A stretch of 64,000 nt of DNA from Lichenostomus cassidix (lineage: Eukaryota; Chordata; Aves; Passeriformes; Meliphagidae): the NCBI GenBank assembly GCA_008360975.2, contig CM039184.1:55146797-55210796 (forward strand), in the 5' to 3' direction. Shown here one piece after another: positions 1 through 14,790 of this stretch. Below the pieces are notes generated by a model that was not told where the DNA came from, searched no databases, and worked only from the letters and a program-made list of their open reading frames with translations. Position 1 is the first letter of the stretch, and the number at the start of each line of letters is the position of its first letter. Position numbers and translations under genes: made by a program.

Positions 1-3000
1 CACAACTTCTTCCTCACCTTCTAATTTCAGGAAAGAAGAATTAAAATCCTAGAAGTAAACTGTTTTAGCAATAGCCAACTACTTCACTAACCACAACCCC
101 TCCCATCATAACTCTCACGGAAAAATATAAATAATTATTGCTAAAACAAGGTGGCAGGGAGGTTATTTTATCTTTTCAGGTATTCTGCAGACTAAATACA
201 AAGATGAGATCATAACCCAAAATAATTGTTAAGAAATCAAAACAGAAGAATTGATTTCTTCCTAGTACGACAGATATCAGGAACACAATGCAATAAAAAC
301 ACCACAACAAGTGAAGCTCTAAATTACACCACGTTTGCCCTAAAAAAATGTTACTTGAAGACCAGACAGTCACCATGCCCCTCTCTTCCGACATCCTAAG
401 AAGCTTAAAATCACAGGTTCAGACAAGGAGAAAATGGTTGAAAAAATGCTACAGAGAGAAAAAGAAATTAATGAATCTGTAAGCAAGCAAAATAAATTAA
501 TTGGGAAACATTGAGTTCTCTGCTCTTGTGAAAACAGTCCTACATGTTAGACCATAAATAATCTGAAACAGATAACCAGTGATATGAAATATATCACAAT
601 TCAAAAGCACTTGGGGAAGAACATCCTACATTTGCATGTCTCACAGTGAAATATCCTGCAGGATGAAAATAGAATGCTCTAGATATAAATGAATAGAGTA
701 AGTTGTGTTGTTTTGTGTTTCTAGGGGGTTTTTTCCTCATTACAGAAACTGCAAGATCTTTGAGCTTACTAAGAACAGCCTGAAAACTACCAGAAATCTT
801 CTGCATTACTTACAAGTGAGATTTTAAAAGTAAGAGGTCAGTAAATATAAAAACCACTGGATACGTTTTTTATGGTTCTAACGTCAAGTTAAATTGTCTG
901 AGGTTTTTTTCTAATATATAAAAGGCATAGCAAAAAAGTATAAACTTCAGCAGAATAATTCTACTAAATTCTAAGCCTTTTTTATATTAATAAAGCCTTT
1001 CTTTCCACTTTCACCGTCTTTTTCACTATTGAAGTACTCCAGAAGGTTTTCATTCCTGCACTACTCTGAGTAAAATACATTCTTCTTTGTTAATGATGTT
1101 TCCTCTGTCAAAAGCAGGAGCTTGATGAATGGCTTGAAAGGCCACCGAACTTCAATGTTGCTGCTGGAACACTAACTTTAGCTTTGTCAAAAGCCATTCT
1201 ATAGCTTTTCATAGTTCTATTCAATGAAAGAAACATTCCACCTACTAAACTCATCATTACCTCGTGAAGGTAGAAGTTCGTTCATTCAAGAACAGAATTA
1301 AAATACGACAAATCAGAGCACTTAATATAGTGATGCTGTAAGTTACAGCAGATAAAAAATGAATAGCCATTAAGGGAAGAAATGTTGGTGAAGACTTTTT
1401 AAAAGCTCAAAAAATACATTTGTGTTCTTCTGTTACATTATTAACAAGAGCAATAAGAATGAAGTCACAATAATATAAATAATTTAGTTTTTTCTGTAAC
1501 CTAGTTTGTGGCTTAGCAGGATGACACCAAAAAATAAGAAAAAATGGTTTATAATCTAAAAGATTACATATGTGAGTTAACTGAATTTCTTATAGAAAAC
1601 ATTTCATATTAAATATAATTTCCCATTAAATATGGTAACATAATTAAAATTATTAAAATTACAATTTTCTTTATATTACAAAAAATATGTTGACAAGACC
1701 TTTCTCAATGCTAAGCCTGTGAAGGTGTCATTCTGAGTCAGAATCAGTTTACACAGCTAAATAGGCCCTTACTAGATGTTATAAACCCACTTTTTAAAAT
1801 ATCTACTGAAGTATGTTTTCCAAAAGCTTTGGTAGCCTTTCACTAATTCAGAAAATAGAAAAATGTTTCCTACTATTCAACTTAAACTCATCACTCCAAA
1901 TGAAGCTGCTGGAGAGAAGTGAAAAAAACAATTATTTACTAATAACTCTGTAATATACTCCTCTTACTGTCCAGTTCTCTCCCCTCTAGGACAAGCAAAC
2001 CCAACTATTTCAAGATTTTTGGGAGCTACATCTCCTAAACTCTGTAGTACTCTTTTATAGTTCTTTTTAAGCCTTGTTCTTCTATAATCATCTATAAAAA
2101 AGTTTCCCAAAGTAGACACAGCTAAGCAACAAAAAGAAGATGATCCAGCCTTATTACAGCAGGAGCTTTAGTAGATCAGCGACTGTGTGCCTTTTCTTCA
2201 ACAGAGCTACAACTTAACATTCATTCTGTGACCTACTCACAAAGTTGTATTTTGCCATGCTACCTTGACTATGCCTTCTGCACTAATTTCTCCATCTCAA
2301 CACTGGTCTACACTGTATTTTATGAGTGGATTTCAGATCACCTATCTAACACACTACAGAGACCATGAACCCCAATTTCAGCCAAGGTGTCTGCAGCATC
2401 TACTCGCTGATCCTGTGCCCCAACCCCATAGGTTACAAAGGTAGGCTAACCTCAATACCTGTGTAGTTAGAGCAGGAGTTGATCTAGGACTGCATTTGTG
2501 ACACCTTCTCAGCCTAACAATGAATTGGCTGTTAAGCATTCCCAAGAGAGCAGTTTCAGCTAGGAAGATGGATGGTAATGATTTACCTAATCCTATTTCC
2601 TTGTATCATTTATGAGAATGCAGGTGAAAACAGAATAACAAATAACACAAGGTACACAGGTCATATTCACCACTCAACGTTTGTCCTGAAGGCTATAGGC
2701 TTTCTGTCCCATTCCCACACAACACACACTTAAAAGTAGGGCATAAACCACTGATGCCAATGACTGTGCATTTGTTTCCTGGTGTGCAATATGTTAAAAC
2801 AAACATGTGAAAAACATTAAGCGGCATCACCCTGGGGAGGAAAACTTAGTAGCAACATAGGCTCCCTACAGCCTTACCCTCATTCTGACCACCCTACTGA
2901 GCTTCAAGCAGAAATACACACTTGCATACACACATTAGCAGACTAGAGCTACCAAACTCACTTGAAGTATTCAAGTTCTGCAATTTATTTTAAAAATATG

Positions 3001-6000
3001 TCACCATCGTTCAGATAGATGGTGGCAAAGACAGCTCGATCAAAGTAATATACTGTAGAGGATAGCTCATTTGTCTTGGCTTCCACCTCCTTAAATGCAT
3101 TTTAAGAGTCAGAAGGAAGCTTTTATGACATGATGCTTCCAGCCTTGTCCTTTTCATCTGGATCTCTGAGAACAGATCTCTCAAATACACAAAGAAAATA
3201 GTTTCAGTCAGTTACCTATTTCAACACACAGGCTGGCAGAAGTGGTGGATCAGGAAACAAGAGCAAGGAAAGGTAAATCTGAGAGAGGTACAAAGCATTT
3301 TCTTTTTTTTGCTGTCAGGATACCCCCTAGACTTTCAGAAAGGTGGCAGGTATTTCAGCCCCTGAAGCAGGAAAAATGAAATGGGAAACCATGAAGACAG
3401 AAGTTTAAAAAATTACTTTTCATCTTCTGCCCCACCCTCTTCAAACTATGCTGTCCCTACAGTAATAATTGTAATCATCTGTTTTATTCTACACTTCCAT
3501 AGAATTCAGGACATATTTCCCAAAAAAACAAATTTTATAATGCTGCATTGAAAAAAAAATTTAAAAAGTTTTAAAGGCATGTTTTATTAAAGGTGTTTTT
3601 ACAGAACAAAGAATAAACTAACAGAAGATTAACACAACTCATCAGACAATTTAATACTACTGTAATCACAGCTACCTTCCCACCAAACATTTAAAACAAT
3701 TACACAATGATAAAACGTTGATTAGAAATCAGGCAGATATTTAACTGAACATGGAGAGACAACACAGTTTTACATTAACGTATCTAATTAACAGAACTGG
3801 TGATACAGAGAACAATTTCATTATTTTAAAACAGAACACCAGTTACTACCTATTAGACCTTTTCCACAGGTAAAAATACAGACTAAAAAAATAGGAACAC
3901 TGAATGAAGAACAGAGTTCTGAGAAAAACTTTTTGATTTACAAATTCTAGAACTAAATTATTTTGTAATCTGAAAGAAATAAATTATTTCACTATGAAAA
4001 CATTTTCTGTTATCAGGCAACCTGATTGTACTAACTCATATAAAAGAGTTTCTGAGAGTATTTTTTAAATTTCATCCATTTTGTGAATTTTGGATTCATT
4101 TAAAAATTACATTTAAATTTTAATTTTAATTTAAATAATACTTAAATTTAACCAATGCAATCAGAACAAAACAGTGTCAAGAATTACTAGCATTTTCAGC
4201 ATTGTCTTGAAATACAAGATTACCCCAACTAATTCCATCTTCTGCATTCATATACATTTTTTTTAAATGTTGATAGTTCCTGTTTCTTTATTGCACATTA
4301 CATATAACTTTGGGTACATGGCTTAAAAACTTTTGAAGACTTTTCATATTAAATTATATATTTGGATAATTGAGGCATTAAAGCACATAATGCTGGAAAA
4401 AAACACACAAAATGCTTCTGTAGGTCCAGGTTATGAGAGGAAGCACAATAATATTGTCATTCAAGTACCTGGAATCTTTTATGAAAGATTTAACAATGCT
4501 TGAATAAAAATTCTTCTAATACCTACTGCCAAAGTAAGATGCTGAGACTCTTGCTAAAGTATAAAAATATCCAAAACTTAACTGTCACATGTAATCTTAA
4601 TTCAGTAACTTCTATATGTAGTTTTATTGGTCTCTTTTGTTTCATATCTCTCATGTAAAATCCCTCACTCTGTGATGAATTCATTTATTTCAATCACTCT
4701 CTTCTTGATGTTCACAACCTTCCTCTTCCCATTTCTAGAAGCATCCTTGCTTCCTCAAGAGTGGAAAAGGCTTGAATGCTAGTGTGTTTCTTTGCTTTCT
4801 ACTTGAAACCCCCATCCTCCAGAGAGCTCCAGACACTTTGGTTATGTTCAGTAATTTCCTGGGAACAAGCAGAACAAGCCTGACCCAAAACTTTAAGTGT
4901 TGCTACTGCTTGACAGAGAACTTGGGAAAGGTAACAGGTCCAACTGAAGATAGTGGAACACACTGTGTAAAGAAAAATTTTTATTTCATTCTCAAAATAC
5001 ATTTTTTCATTTTCACAACACATTTTACAGCATTTGGTTCTGCACTATACTCAGAGGTCTCCAGTCTATGATGAATCATTTATCACAAATGCTATAATTT
5101 TAGGGCAAAGTCCACTATGGAGGTAGAAATTTCTTTAAATCATATGGCAAAGTTACAGCATTTTATGAAGAAGTAAGGTGAAATCACTATACTTAATATA
5201 GAGGTAAAAAAACCTAAATATACTGTGTTTTAAAAGAAAGAGCAGCAGCATCCTAAGAAGGTTCTATTCACTTGACTTCACTACACTCAAAAAAGGATGA
5301 AGGAAGTTTTCATCCAGACTACAGGGTCTCTTATCACAGTCTTAACACAGTTGGCCATTGTCCATTTGGTCCACATTCAGTAAGAGACGAAAACTGGGTG
5401 AAATCTGCAGGCAACATGTAAAAAGAGGGCTAGTCTCAGAACAGATAAGGAACCTATTTCACAGCAAAAGATACAGTTAGCAAAGTAATATCACAAACCG
5501 CCTTAACCTGAGATGGGAATGATGTAATAGATGTGTCTATGTGACCCACATGTGACACCTCAAGACCAAGCTGCAGCATTGCCCCAAAATTTACACTAGC
5601 TGTCTTTGATCTCCCCATAAGAAATACATGTATTAAGTTAAAGCTGCAAAGCTTTCAAAATACGTGAATTATCTTTCTTTATTCAAATGTCAATAATCAT
5701 CTTCAGCTGAAAAACAAAGTATTTTTCATTATGGTCCTCATATCCTTTAGTTTACCAATACTGTTTTGATGCTACAGAACGAACATCTTATCTGTCTTTC
5801 CAGAGGGTTTTTCAGTTTGTTTTTTTCTTTATTTGGTGCATTGCAGAGAGCAGGTGGTAGGGCAAATGAGAGGGTGAGAAGAAGGTAAAAACTGTGCCTG
5901 TCTCTGTTGGTGAGCATGAAGGGCTACATAGAATTAATATTCATTTTCTAGGTGGATATTGTTTTGGAGGCAATAGGTGTTATCCTGAAGTATCACACCA

Positions 6001-9000
6001 AACAAGGCTTTTGTCATTTTTATTATTTTTGCAAAAAATCTTTAAGATTATGGAAAACATATGAGAAAGTGCAACATTTGAACTTCCTCTTGCCAACACT
6101 GTATTTTATTAATACAAACAAATACATCACTCTTGGGTTATGTCATATTAAAGTTTTATAGGAATGCAAAATAACAGTGAAGCTTTCTAAAGAAATGAAG
6201 AAAAAGACAACAATGGCACATGTAGTTTCCCAATTAACAATAATGTCAAGATACACTGGCAGTAAAAGTTTAATAAAAATTGGATTGCAGCTACTTCCTG
6301 AGGCTTATGAGGTGTCTGTAGCATTGCACTCCAGCATAGCATATCAGAACACAGTGAGACTGTTTACCCTGTCAATCACTTGTCAATCTATCCAGCTTTC
6401 TACAAATACCCCTTGTATTTGGAAGCAGTTGCACAAACCTCAGTAATTAAAAATTTTAACACAATGATAGACACGTATCAAAGCTACTAAACTGCAGCAA
6501 CTAGCATGCACAAGGGACAAAAGTAATGTCATGGTTACCTCTGGGCACTTAGTTAAATGTAAAAATCCCATATCGTTATTAAAAATATATTTTCATTTTT
6601 CAGGTACTATTTTCATTTGTTCTTGGGGGCCTTTTAAATACTTTATTAATAACCATGTGTATGTGTTTGATTTCAAAGTGAGCAGGTAATTTGTTTTGTT
6701 CCTCCACTGCATGCTTTCTCCATAGAAGCAATAAGAAAACATTTTCTTTAACACAATGCCTCTTGGAATCATTTATAGTAAAGAAAGCTAGACTAACAGG
6801 ATTTTCAATTAAGAACACAGAAGAGAATTTTCAGGAGAAAAAGTAATCTTCTCCAGAAAAAACAGAAATCTAGACATCACAATGTCTATCAGCTGAGCTC
6901 CCAGTAAAAGTCACCATCAAGAAACATCATACTGAGGTTCAGGACAATGATGACAAATAATACAATAAAGATATTGAGAAAACAAAAAAAAGCTTTCACC
7001 ACACTCAAGAATTTGATCAAGTTGATAACTGAAGTATGGAAGAAGCATGACTAAACATGACATCCCCTGGGATCTGATTCAACTTATACAAGAAGAACAA
7101 GCATTATCAGAAATTATTGTTGATATCTTATCCATTAAATGAGCCTTTATTTCTTTGCACACAATTTTTTCTTTCATTGATCCATGGCATGTAAAAAGGG
7201 GATTTGACTAGTATAAAGCTCCTCCTGACTGTCCAGGAAACTTAATCTGGAACTCTGTCAAATTACAGGTTTGATTGCAATATGCAGTCAGAGTTTGTGT
7301 TGGTGAGGAAATAAAAATTTCTATACTGAATTACCCTGTCCTGTGACTCTGGGTTCAGGTTTGGCAAGCTTACATTTCCTGAAGAAACAAAACCCCCTGC
7401 AACTCTAGCAGCTGGCCAAACAAAATATCTGTCCACAAAAGCAGGAGAAACAGTAGCATCTTTTTCCCACTATAAATCTAATGATGATTTTGTAAGTAAT
7501 AGCCATCATTATTCAGACATGCAAGGTGAATTAATTTTATACCTAAAGCACATTTCTGGGAATTATAATCTGCATTTTCAAGTGACCACATACAAAAGGA
7601 AGTTATATAATTTGCCAAATTTGTTGGTCCTGATTCATGATGCAGTTTCCCTCTTTGGTGGAAGAGTCTGCAATTTCCTTCTTAGAGTCATCTTACCCAT
7701 TTTACACTGAAAAAAATGAGTGAAAACAGCAAACAACTCAGGGACTGAGAATAATCTGAGAACAAACAATTAGCTCCATCAGCCAGGAAATCATATGTGA
7801 ATTATAGCAGTGCTGGCTAGTACTGTGATAGGAAAAAAAGGAATCTGGAAGGACCAGAAGGTTTCTGAATTTCAAAAACACATATTCCAACAAGACTGTC
7901 ATTTGCTTCAGAAAAAACATCGACTACTAAGACATTGATCAAGCCATCAGACCAACTAATTGTAGGCCATTAAGAAATCTTCAGGGCTAGAGCTGGCACT
8001 GATAGAAGTGGAAGAGTGAGGAAGATTGACTTCTCCATGATGAAAAACACATCTTCCATCTACAGACATCACTCTTTTTCAAGATTCGCATGCGATTTAC
8101 AATATTGTTTCCTACATTTTTCATATGCTTCCCTTGGCACAGGATTTCATTAAGATGCTGGCAGTGCCATCTGCAGCTCCAAAAGCACCTCCTCTGTCAA
8201 CAGCTTGATCTCAGATGAGTCATTCAGCTTGGGCTAGCAAGCAAGCAGAAAAGCCTCTTAAGCCCATGTAAATAAGTCAGCTCAATGAGCTGCATTAAAC
8301 ACCTCGCAAGAAACAGTCAGTCAAGTGAAGAGAGCAGAAAAATTGCCTTTACAGCAGTTTTAAATTCTGACCTTGAAATTTTGAATTTTAAATTTCAAAA
8401 TTCTAAAATGTGCCACAGCCCACATTCCATTGCAAATTCCTGCACCATCATTCAAGACAAAAGACACTTCATTCCACACAGCTGCCCCTAATCTTTGGTA
8501 GAGTTACCCAGAGAACCTGATGGAAAATAATCTCCTAGTTGCCAGTGCTGATATTCACAGTGGTATCAATGTTGCATGTTAGCATATCCACTACTGGAGA
8601 TGACTTCATTTAGCAGAGAAGATAAGCAGTACATATAAAAAGCTAACATAACTTTGATATAGAAATTGTTTTTTATCAAAAAGCAGCAGCAGAGGTTGCA
8701 TCAAAAACAGGAACAACAAAAAAAGTTAAGACCGTTCTGTTCTAACAATAACTTTCCTACTCTCAAACCTTCTTTTTGAATTAAAACTTTTCAGGTTAGT
8801 CTGGCTTGAAAATTACTTGAGGATACAAAAAAAAAAAGGAAACAACCCACTTTTGAATTATATACAGATACTAACTTAAAAAAGAAAAAAGGTGGAATTA
8901 GAGGTTAAGTTAGTACAATGCTAGGAAGCTCACGGAAGCTAGAAGTAAGTGGCTCAGCACCCACAAGGGGGAGCCTGCCCCCCTGAACAATCTGAACTCT

Positions 9001-12000
9001 TGCACTTCGTTAGACAGTTTACGGCTGTCGGACAGCTCACCAGCCCACAGCTACGCACAGAACATTTTCCGCAAGGTTTAGACTCTAACATCTCAGGGCT
9101 GGTGTTTGCGTAAGAGGAGAGTCACACAGAGGGAAAGCAGGAAGGAAGCTGAAAGAAATCAAGAAATGGGAATTTGACCTTTACAAAGGGAATATATATA
9201 ACCTGTCTAAATACACTGATTTTTAAAAGGAAGAACCAGCCCAGGGAAACAGGAATGGAACACACATACCCAGAAGATATATTTCTTATTTATCTTGGTT
9301 CCTATGGTATGGCTATTTTCACTTCTAATCTGCTTGGAAATGACTAAATATTTGTTAGTATTTCCATTTTGGAACTATTTATCTTCATAGCCATGGTAAT
9401 GCATTCACAGAAAGGCATCAGAGCTGCCAAATTCCTTCATTACAATTTGGACCATGGTGTAGAGGCTGGGGTGTTGGCACTTCCATCTCACTGAGCCTGT
9501 AACAGCAGACACTCATCATCATCAAGTCATTATCACATTTTCCTTTCATGGCTGTGTTTATTGTAAGAAATTCCCATGTGTTCAAACACTACCTAGGCGT
9601 ATTTCAGAGTACCGATTCTATATAAAACTTCAGCACAAACAAATATTTCTTTTACTTTCCTTTTACAGTTCATACCTTCTGGAGCAGTCCCTACAGATTC
9701 ACATCTTCAACATAATGTCCAAGAACAAACCAAAATCATAAAACAGACAAAAAACCACACTTATCACAAGTGTTTTAACCACACCCCCTGCTTCCCACCC
9801 TAGGAAAGTTACTAAGTTTCCTTTCAAAACTACAGTTAATTCACACCACATTTTCCTTTTTAAAAAATTTCATATTTGGAAAGTTTTACATAGTGTAATC
9901 CTCTCTAAACATTACACAACCTCAAAAGGACTGCTGATAAAAATACACACAGCAGGATATTGTTATTAAGCAAACAAAGCAAAACAAAGCGTCAATTAAA
10001 ATGTGATTTCTGATTATACAATATTTTCCTCTGGTAAGGAAGAGAAGGCAAATTCAGAACATCTTTTTAATCTTCTTCTGGACCACCCAGCTGAAACATT
10101 GAACATAATTCAAGTTGTTTGGATTTTTTTTTAATTGCTGGTTATAGCTTTCTGTGTACAGTGTTTATTCTCCTTTATACATGGAAAAAAATAGACCCTG
10201 GGTTTTCCATATCTTGATTTAGAAAGAAAGACATTCCTAGCATACCCAGGGAAATTCATTGACCAAGGCAGCCAAAATGATGGTGACCTTACACTTAAAC
10301 AGTACAGATACATTGATTATCTTCCATTGGGCACATCAAAACTACTTGCCTTTTTCTGTTTTAAATACTTGCCAAATTTATATGGAACCTGCACTATTTC
10401 TGTGCAGAATGAGTTTACACCATTTAAGACTCTTCTGCAACATTCACATTTAGCAAACTAATTGAAAAGTCATCCCAAGTTCAGAAGCCAAAATAAAATA
10501 CAATGGACAAATACAGTCATACAGACATAATTAAGAAGTGCAAGTGAACAAAACACATTAATAACAGCAGACTTTCTTGCAAAACAATCCCACCCAGAGC
10601 TAATCATGCAAAAAAGGAGGCTCTGAACACTGTAACAGGAATGTGAAAACAGAACAGTTTAAGTTCTGTTTTCAACAAAGCACACAGTTAAAAAGCTTTC
10701 TATTTCTAAGAAGCTATAAACTGAAACAATAGCATCACATTCTTATTCAATAGAAGATTTTAACTTTCAAATTTACATCTCTAATTCATCAAATAATGAT
10801 GCAACATTTAACAGGTACAGAGAATATTTTTCTTAACTACTTTCTTTTGGAGAAGCTCAAAGAAATCTTTTCAAGACAGACAACTCCACATTTATTGGCA
10901 TTTTCTCTTTCACTGCTTCTCAAAGATTGGGATTTCTTTTTAGTTCTTTGGGAGCTTGTTGTTTTGGTCTTAAAATGTTATTATATTAAACAATAATACT
11001 GAAGGCCCAAAGAATTACCAGTGCTAGTGCATTTGCAGAGCCACACATCACAAACTAAGGCCTTGCTGTATGCATGAAAGGCAGAGTTGTGAACACTCAG
11101 ATTTCTGTTCCATGGAATACACAAAACTGTGTAGTTATGCTAATAGTGCTCTACTTCAGGAAACAGACCTTGAAGTCTTTTACACCAACAGGAACAAAAC
11201 TATGAGTTTTTAATACAAAATTTTTTCTAATTTTCATTCAACATCCAACAGTTCTTATGTACATTAATCCAAATTTGTCTAGAGTAAGCATGTGAAATAA
11301 TACATTCTTCTACCAGCACTGAAAGGCTCTCTAGGCTCAATCCTAAACTACAAACTATTATGGTAATCTACACCTCTTGTAAGACAAAGTCTTCCCTGGA
11401 CAAAAAGACATATCCCAAGTATTTATGACTTTCAGTTAAATGATAGCTTTTTCATGTTTCATCATTTTCTCCCTACTACCAACTCACTGTCTAGGGTCTA
11501 TCTAGGCATGAGAAGCACTGCTGGCCAGCAGTGTTGGCTCCATCCAACTCCTTTTCACCATCCTGGTCAAATGCACTGCATGGAACACAACAGTGCAAGC
11601 TGTCATTCATATTGCAAGAAAGAATTAGGCTCCTTTCCCCACTTGGCACCTTAGTGGATAAAATCATGATGAAGAGAGCTTGTAACAGAATGACCAGTGA
11701 ACAAAATAAATTACACAAAAAGCTTTGATTTTCAGCTGCTACAGAGAAAATCCAAGAACTCTGTTACTCCTAAAAGTTTAATCTTGTGAGTTTATTATTC
11801 CACAAACTGTCCAGTTCAATTTCTTTAACAAGAATTTGTGTATCTGGGGGTATCATTATTATTTTTACTTCAATGTTGAACACACACCAAATGATCATTC
11901 TTAGGTCACCCATCTCAAAAACTTGTAACTCCCTGCAGGAATTTTTTCTTCACCAATCAACTTCCTAATTCAGCTACACTTTTCCCAGTTTTGTTCTTTA

Positions 12001-14039
12001 TTCCTTCCAATATAGATACAGACATGATACTGCTGTTATTTTGCTATTCCACTCATATAAATAAGGCTAACAGCATATACTAATTTTAAAGCCTTCCCTA
12101 CAAATCAAATCCATTTCCATTTTCATTCGACTGAGGAAAAATACACAATAGTTTTTGCAACCTGATTTACAAGTGCAGAAAAAACCCTCAGTTTAGCCAA
12201 AATATCAGTGAAATATTTTTTATGTTGCAAAAAAAAATGGAAAAAATATTCATTTGAAGTGAACATCCCATAACATGCAAAGCAAAGCAAACTGCATCAC
12301 CATCAGTTTTGCAAAACTCCATAACATAGAAATATTTTCTTTTCCATTTCCTGCAGTGCCTTTGATATGTACACACGAAATGGGATGATCTTATTGTTCC
12401 ATGCTGCACACTTACATTTATTACCATTAAGTTTCTCACAATAGCTTTTTCCCCAGTGATCACAATCTTTTAGTTTGCTCTATTTTGTATTTCTCACATT
12501 CTCCAGTCTATACTCCCAGAAGAAACAATTCCAGCATACATTTTTTTTTAGTTTTTAATCCCTTAGTATTATTTCCTATACCAAAATTTACTGGTGTGCA
12601 GTTTACATAGTTCAGATCAGCAATCAATAAACTACAAAACAATGGACCGAATAAATATTTTGACTTAGTATCTAAACTTTCAGTAATATGTGGCACAACT
12701 GGCCATGCCCCAATAGCTTTGAACAGAGCATATAGTTTTATATGCAAGACTTCAAAGGTGATGGTACACTGCATGCTGCAAAACTGCATGTCTTAATATG
12801 TCATTCTAGTTGAACAAATTGTATTGACAGTTGTCTTTATTTTAGATCTTAAAACAGTTTTACATTTTTCTTATTACTTTCTAGTCTAAGACTTACAACA
12901 CGATGAAAGATTCTCTTCTTTTACACAGATAGAGCCAATGCTATCAGCCAGAGCAGTGAAAATGACCTGCCTGCAATTAGACCCTCAAATCCGAATGCAT
13001 GTGGCTACCCTCACTGGGAACCCAGGAAGAGCAACGTTGTTATGATTTTTTTAATAGATGAAATTTAATTTTCTAAACTTACATACAAAACTAAAATTTT
13101 GCCATGAGACACCTCTGTACTCTGTGCCAAATGAGCAGTTTGGCTTCTGCACCTCTGACATGAACACTGTACTGAAGATCAAGCAGCAAAGCACACCTCT
13201 ACATATTTGGTAGGCTCTCTACAAAAGTTCTGGTTTTTAATTTTTACAAATGACTCTGACATAAAAAATTACAGCTTTTTGAGTGGTATTTTTATTGTGT
13301 TGTAGGCATGTAAGTGATGAGAAAGTACTGTTGCTATAACAAGTCATGGCATAGGAGAGTTACACGAAAGTATTTCCTCTATTGAATTTACACACATTAC
13401 TAAAATCTAGAAGAGAATTAAGCTTCTTGCCTTTTACAAAGAAGGCACAATTCAAAAAGAATGCACAATTCATAAAGAACACAGTGAGTATGACAGAATC
13501 AATTAATCATTGACTAGATTTAACATTTTTGCAGAATTAGTAAGGACCAGATAGGAATTTTCTCAAGTCTCAGAAATGATCACTGCTTTCATGCAGTATG
13601 CATGTGTCAGTGGCATTTTTTAGTTCATCCAAATAACTTTCTTTAGTTCTGTTAAACTTTTCAAATTCTTTTCTCCCTCTTTTACATGCACATTTATATT
13701 CTTTTCTCTTTAAAAAGCCTTCCATAACTTTACATTCAGAGAAGCCACTACTACAAATCCACCTTTATCACATGAGCTGTTATCCTATCTTCATTGCAAC
13801 CTTTCCCTGTGGGCCTCATCAAACTCAACATGCAACCTTTGCAGTTTCAGGGTCAATCAACTATCTAAATCCCTGCCAGCTATCCACCACTCCTACAAAA
13901 AGCCACAGAAAGGGGAAAAAAAAAGAAAAAAAAAGTTGATGTTTCTTCTGTATTAAAGTACTATATGCACTGAGCAGCTGCCACCAAACCTCTCTTTGTA
14001 CACACTACCTTAAAAAGTACAAGCAGCCCTTCCTTACAG

Positions 14040-14790
14040 CTGTATGGATTACACATCCATAGCAAAAATAAAAATGGCATTGAGCTGTCTGGACAGAAGG
14101 AGAAATGAAAAGAGGCAAGGATTTTTGTCTCTTGTACATATTACCTTGCAAATCCTCAAGGAGTGCTTAACTGAAAGAATCAACCCCCCCAGTTCAGCCC
14201 CTCGTTTCTTCCCCCTAAAGACTAAGGGCCCAGGAAAGAAGCCTTCAGAGTGTGGTCCTTTAAACACCCTTGAGCCAGGGAGAGCCTGCACCTGGGCTTG
14301 GCTGTAAAGATGAAAAGAGCTCTGCAAGTCCCAGCTTTAGTCCCCATGAGGTGGGTCTGAACAGCCATTAGCAGAGCAGGCCTCTCAAGTGTCTGAGGGA
14401 GAGAATAAACTCTGCTCAGCATTCATAAGCAGCCTTTCCCACATAAAACCACCAGCCCTGGCTCCAATACCCTTACAGCAGCTACAGGCATCAGGACAAC
14501 AGTCTCAGTTCATCACTGCAGCCCTGGCTTCAGTTCTCCACAACCAAGTGTTGCACTTTATATACTGGCACTTCCCTTACCGTAATGAGAGTCCTTTTAA
14601 TTGGCACTTAGATGATTTATGTGACCTGCCCACCAGGACTCAGAGTCCCACACAGTTCAATGTAGTTTCAGCTGAAGTTTACTGGTCTGTGTGTAGAAAG
14701 TGTAGCCTAAGTCTTCCTACACACATTACTCATCCTAATCACTCAGCAGCACAGCAATCCTACAGGACTGTGAAGAGAGCAAGCTAAGCA
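14040..14790. other. GC-elevated intronic segment of unknown origin
   Basis: About 750 nt with higher GC than its flanks and open frames up to 132 codons (14389-14787, plus). The translation is compositionally unremarkable and has no recognisable domain. It includes a GAGAATAAACTCTGCTC block reminiscent of an LTR polyadenylation region, but I could not find convincing LTR ends. Unclassified. Confidence 0.35.

Noticed and set aside
8377..8402. AT hairpin with 9-bp arms (AATTTTGAA / TTCAAAATT)
   Set aside because: Short AT-only arms of this size are expected by chance in DNA of this composition.
12950..13040. Possible SLIT2 exon 5
   Set aside because: The moderately GC-rich stretch does not translate to an LRR and lacks flanking splice signals.
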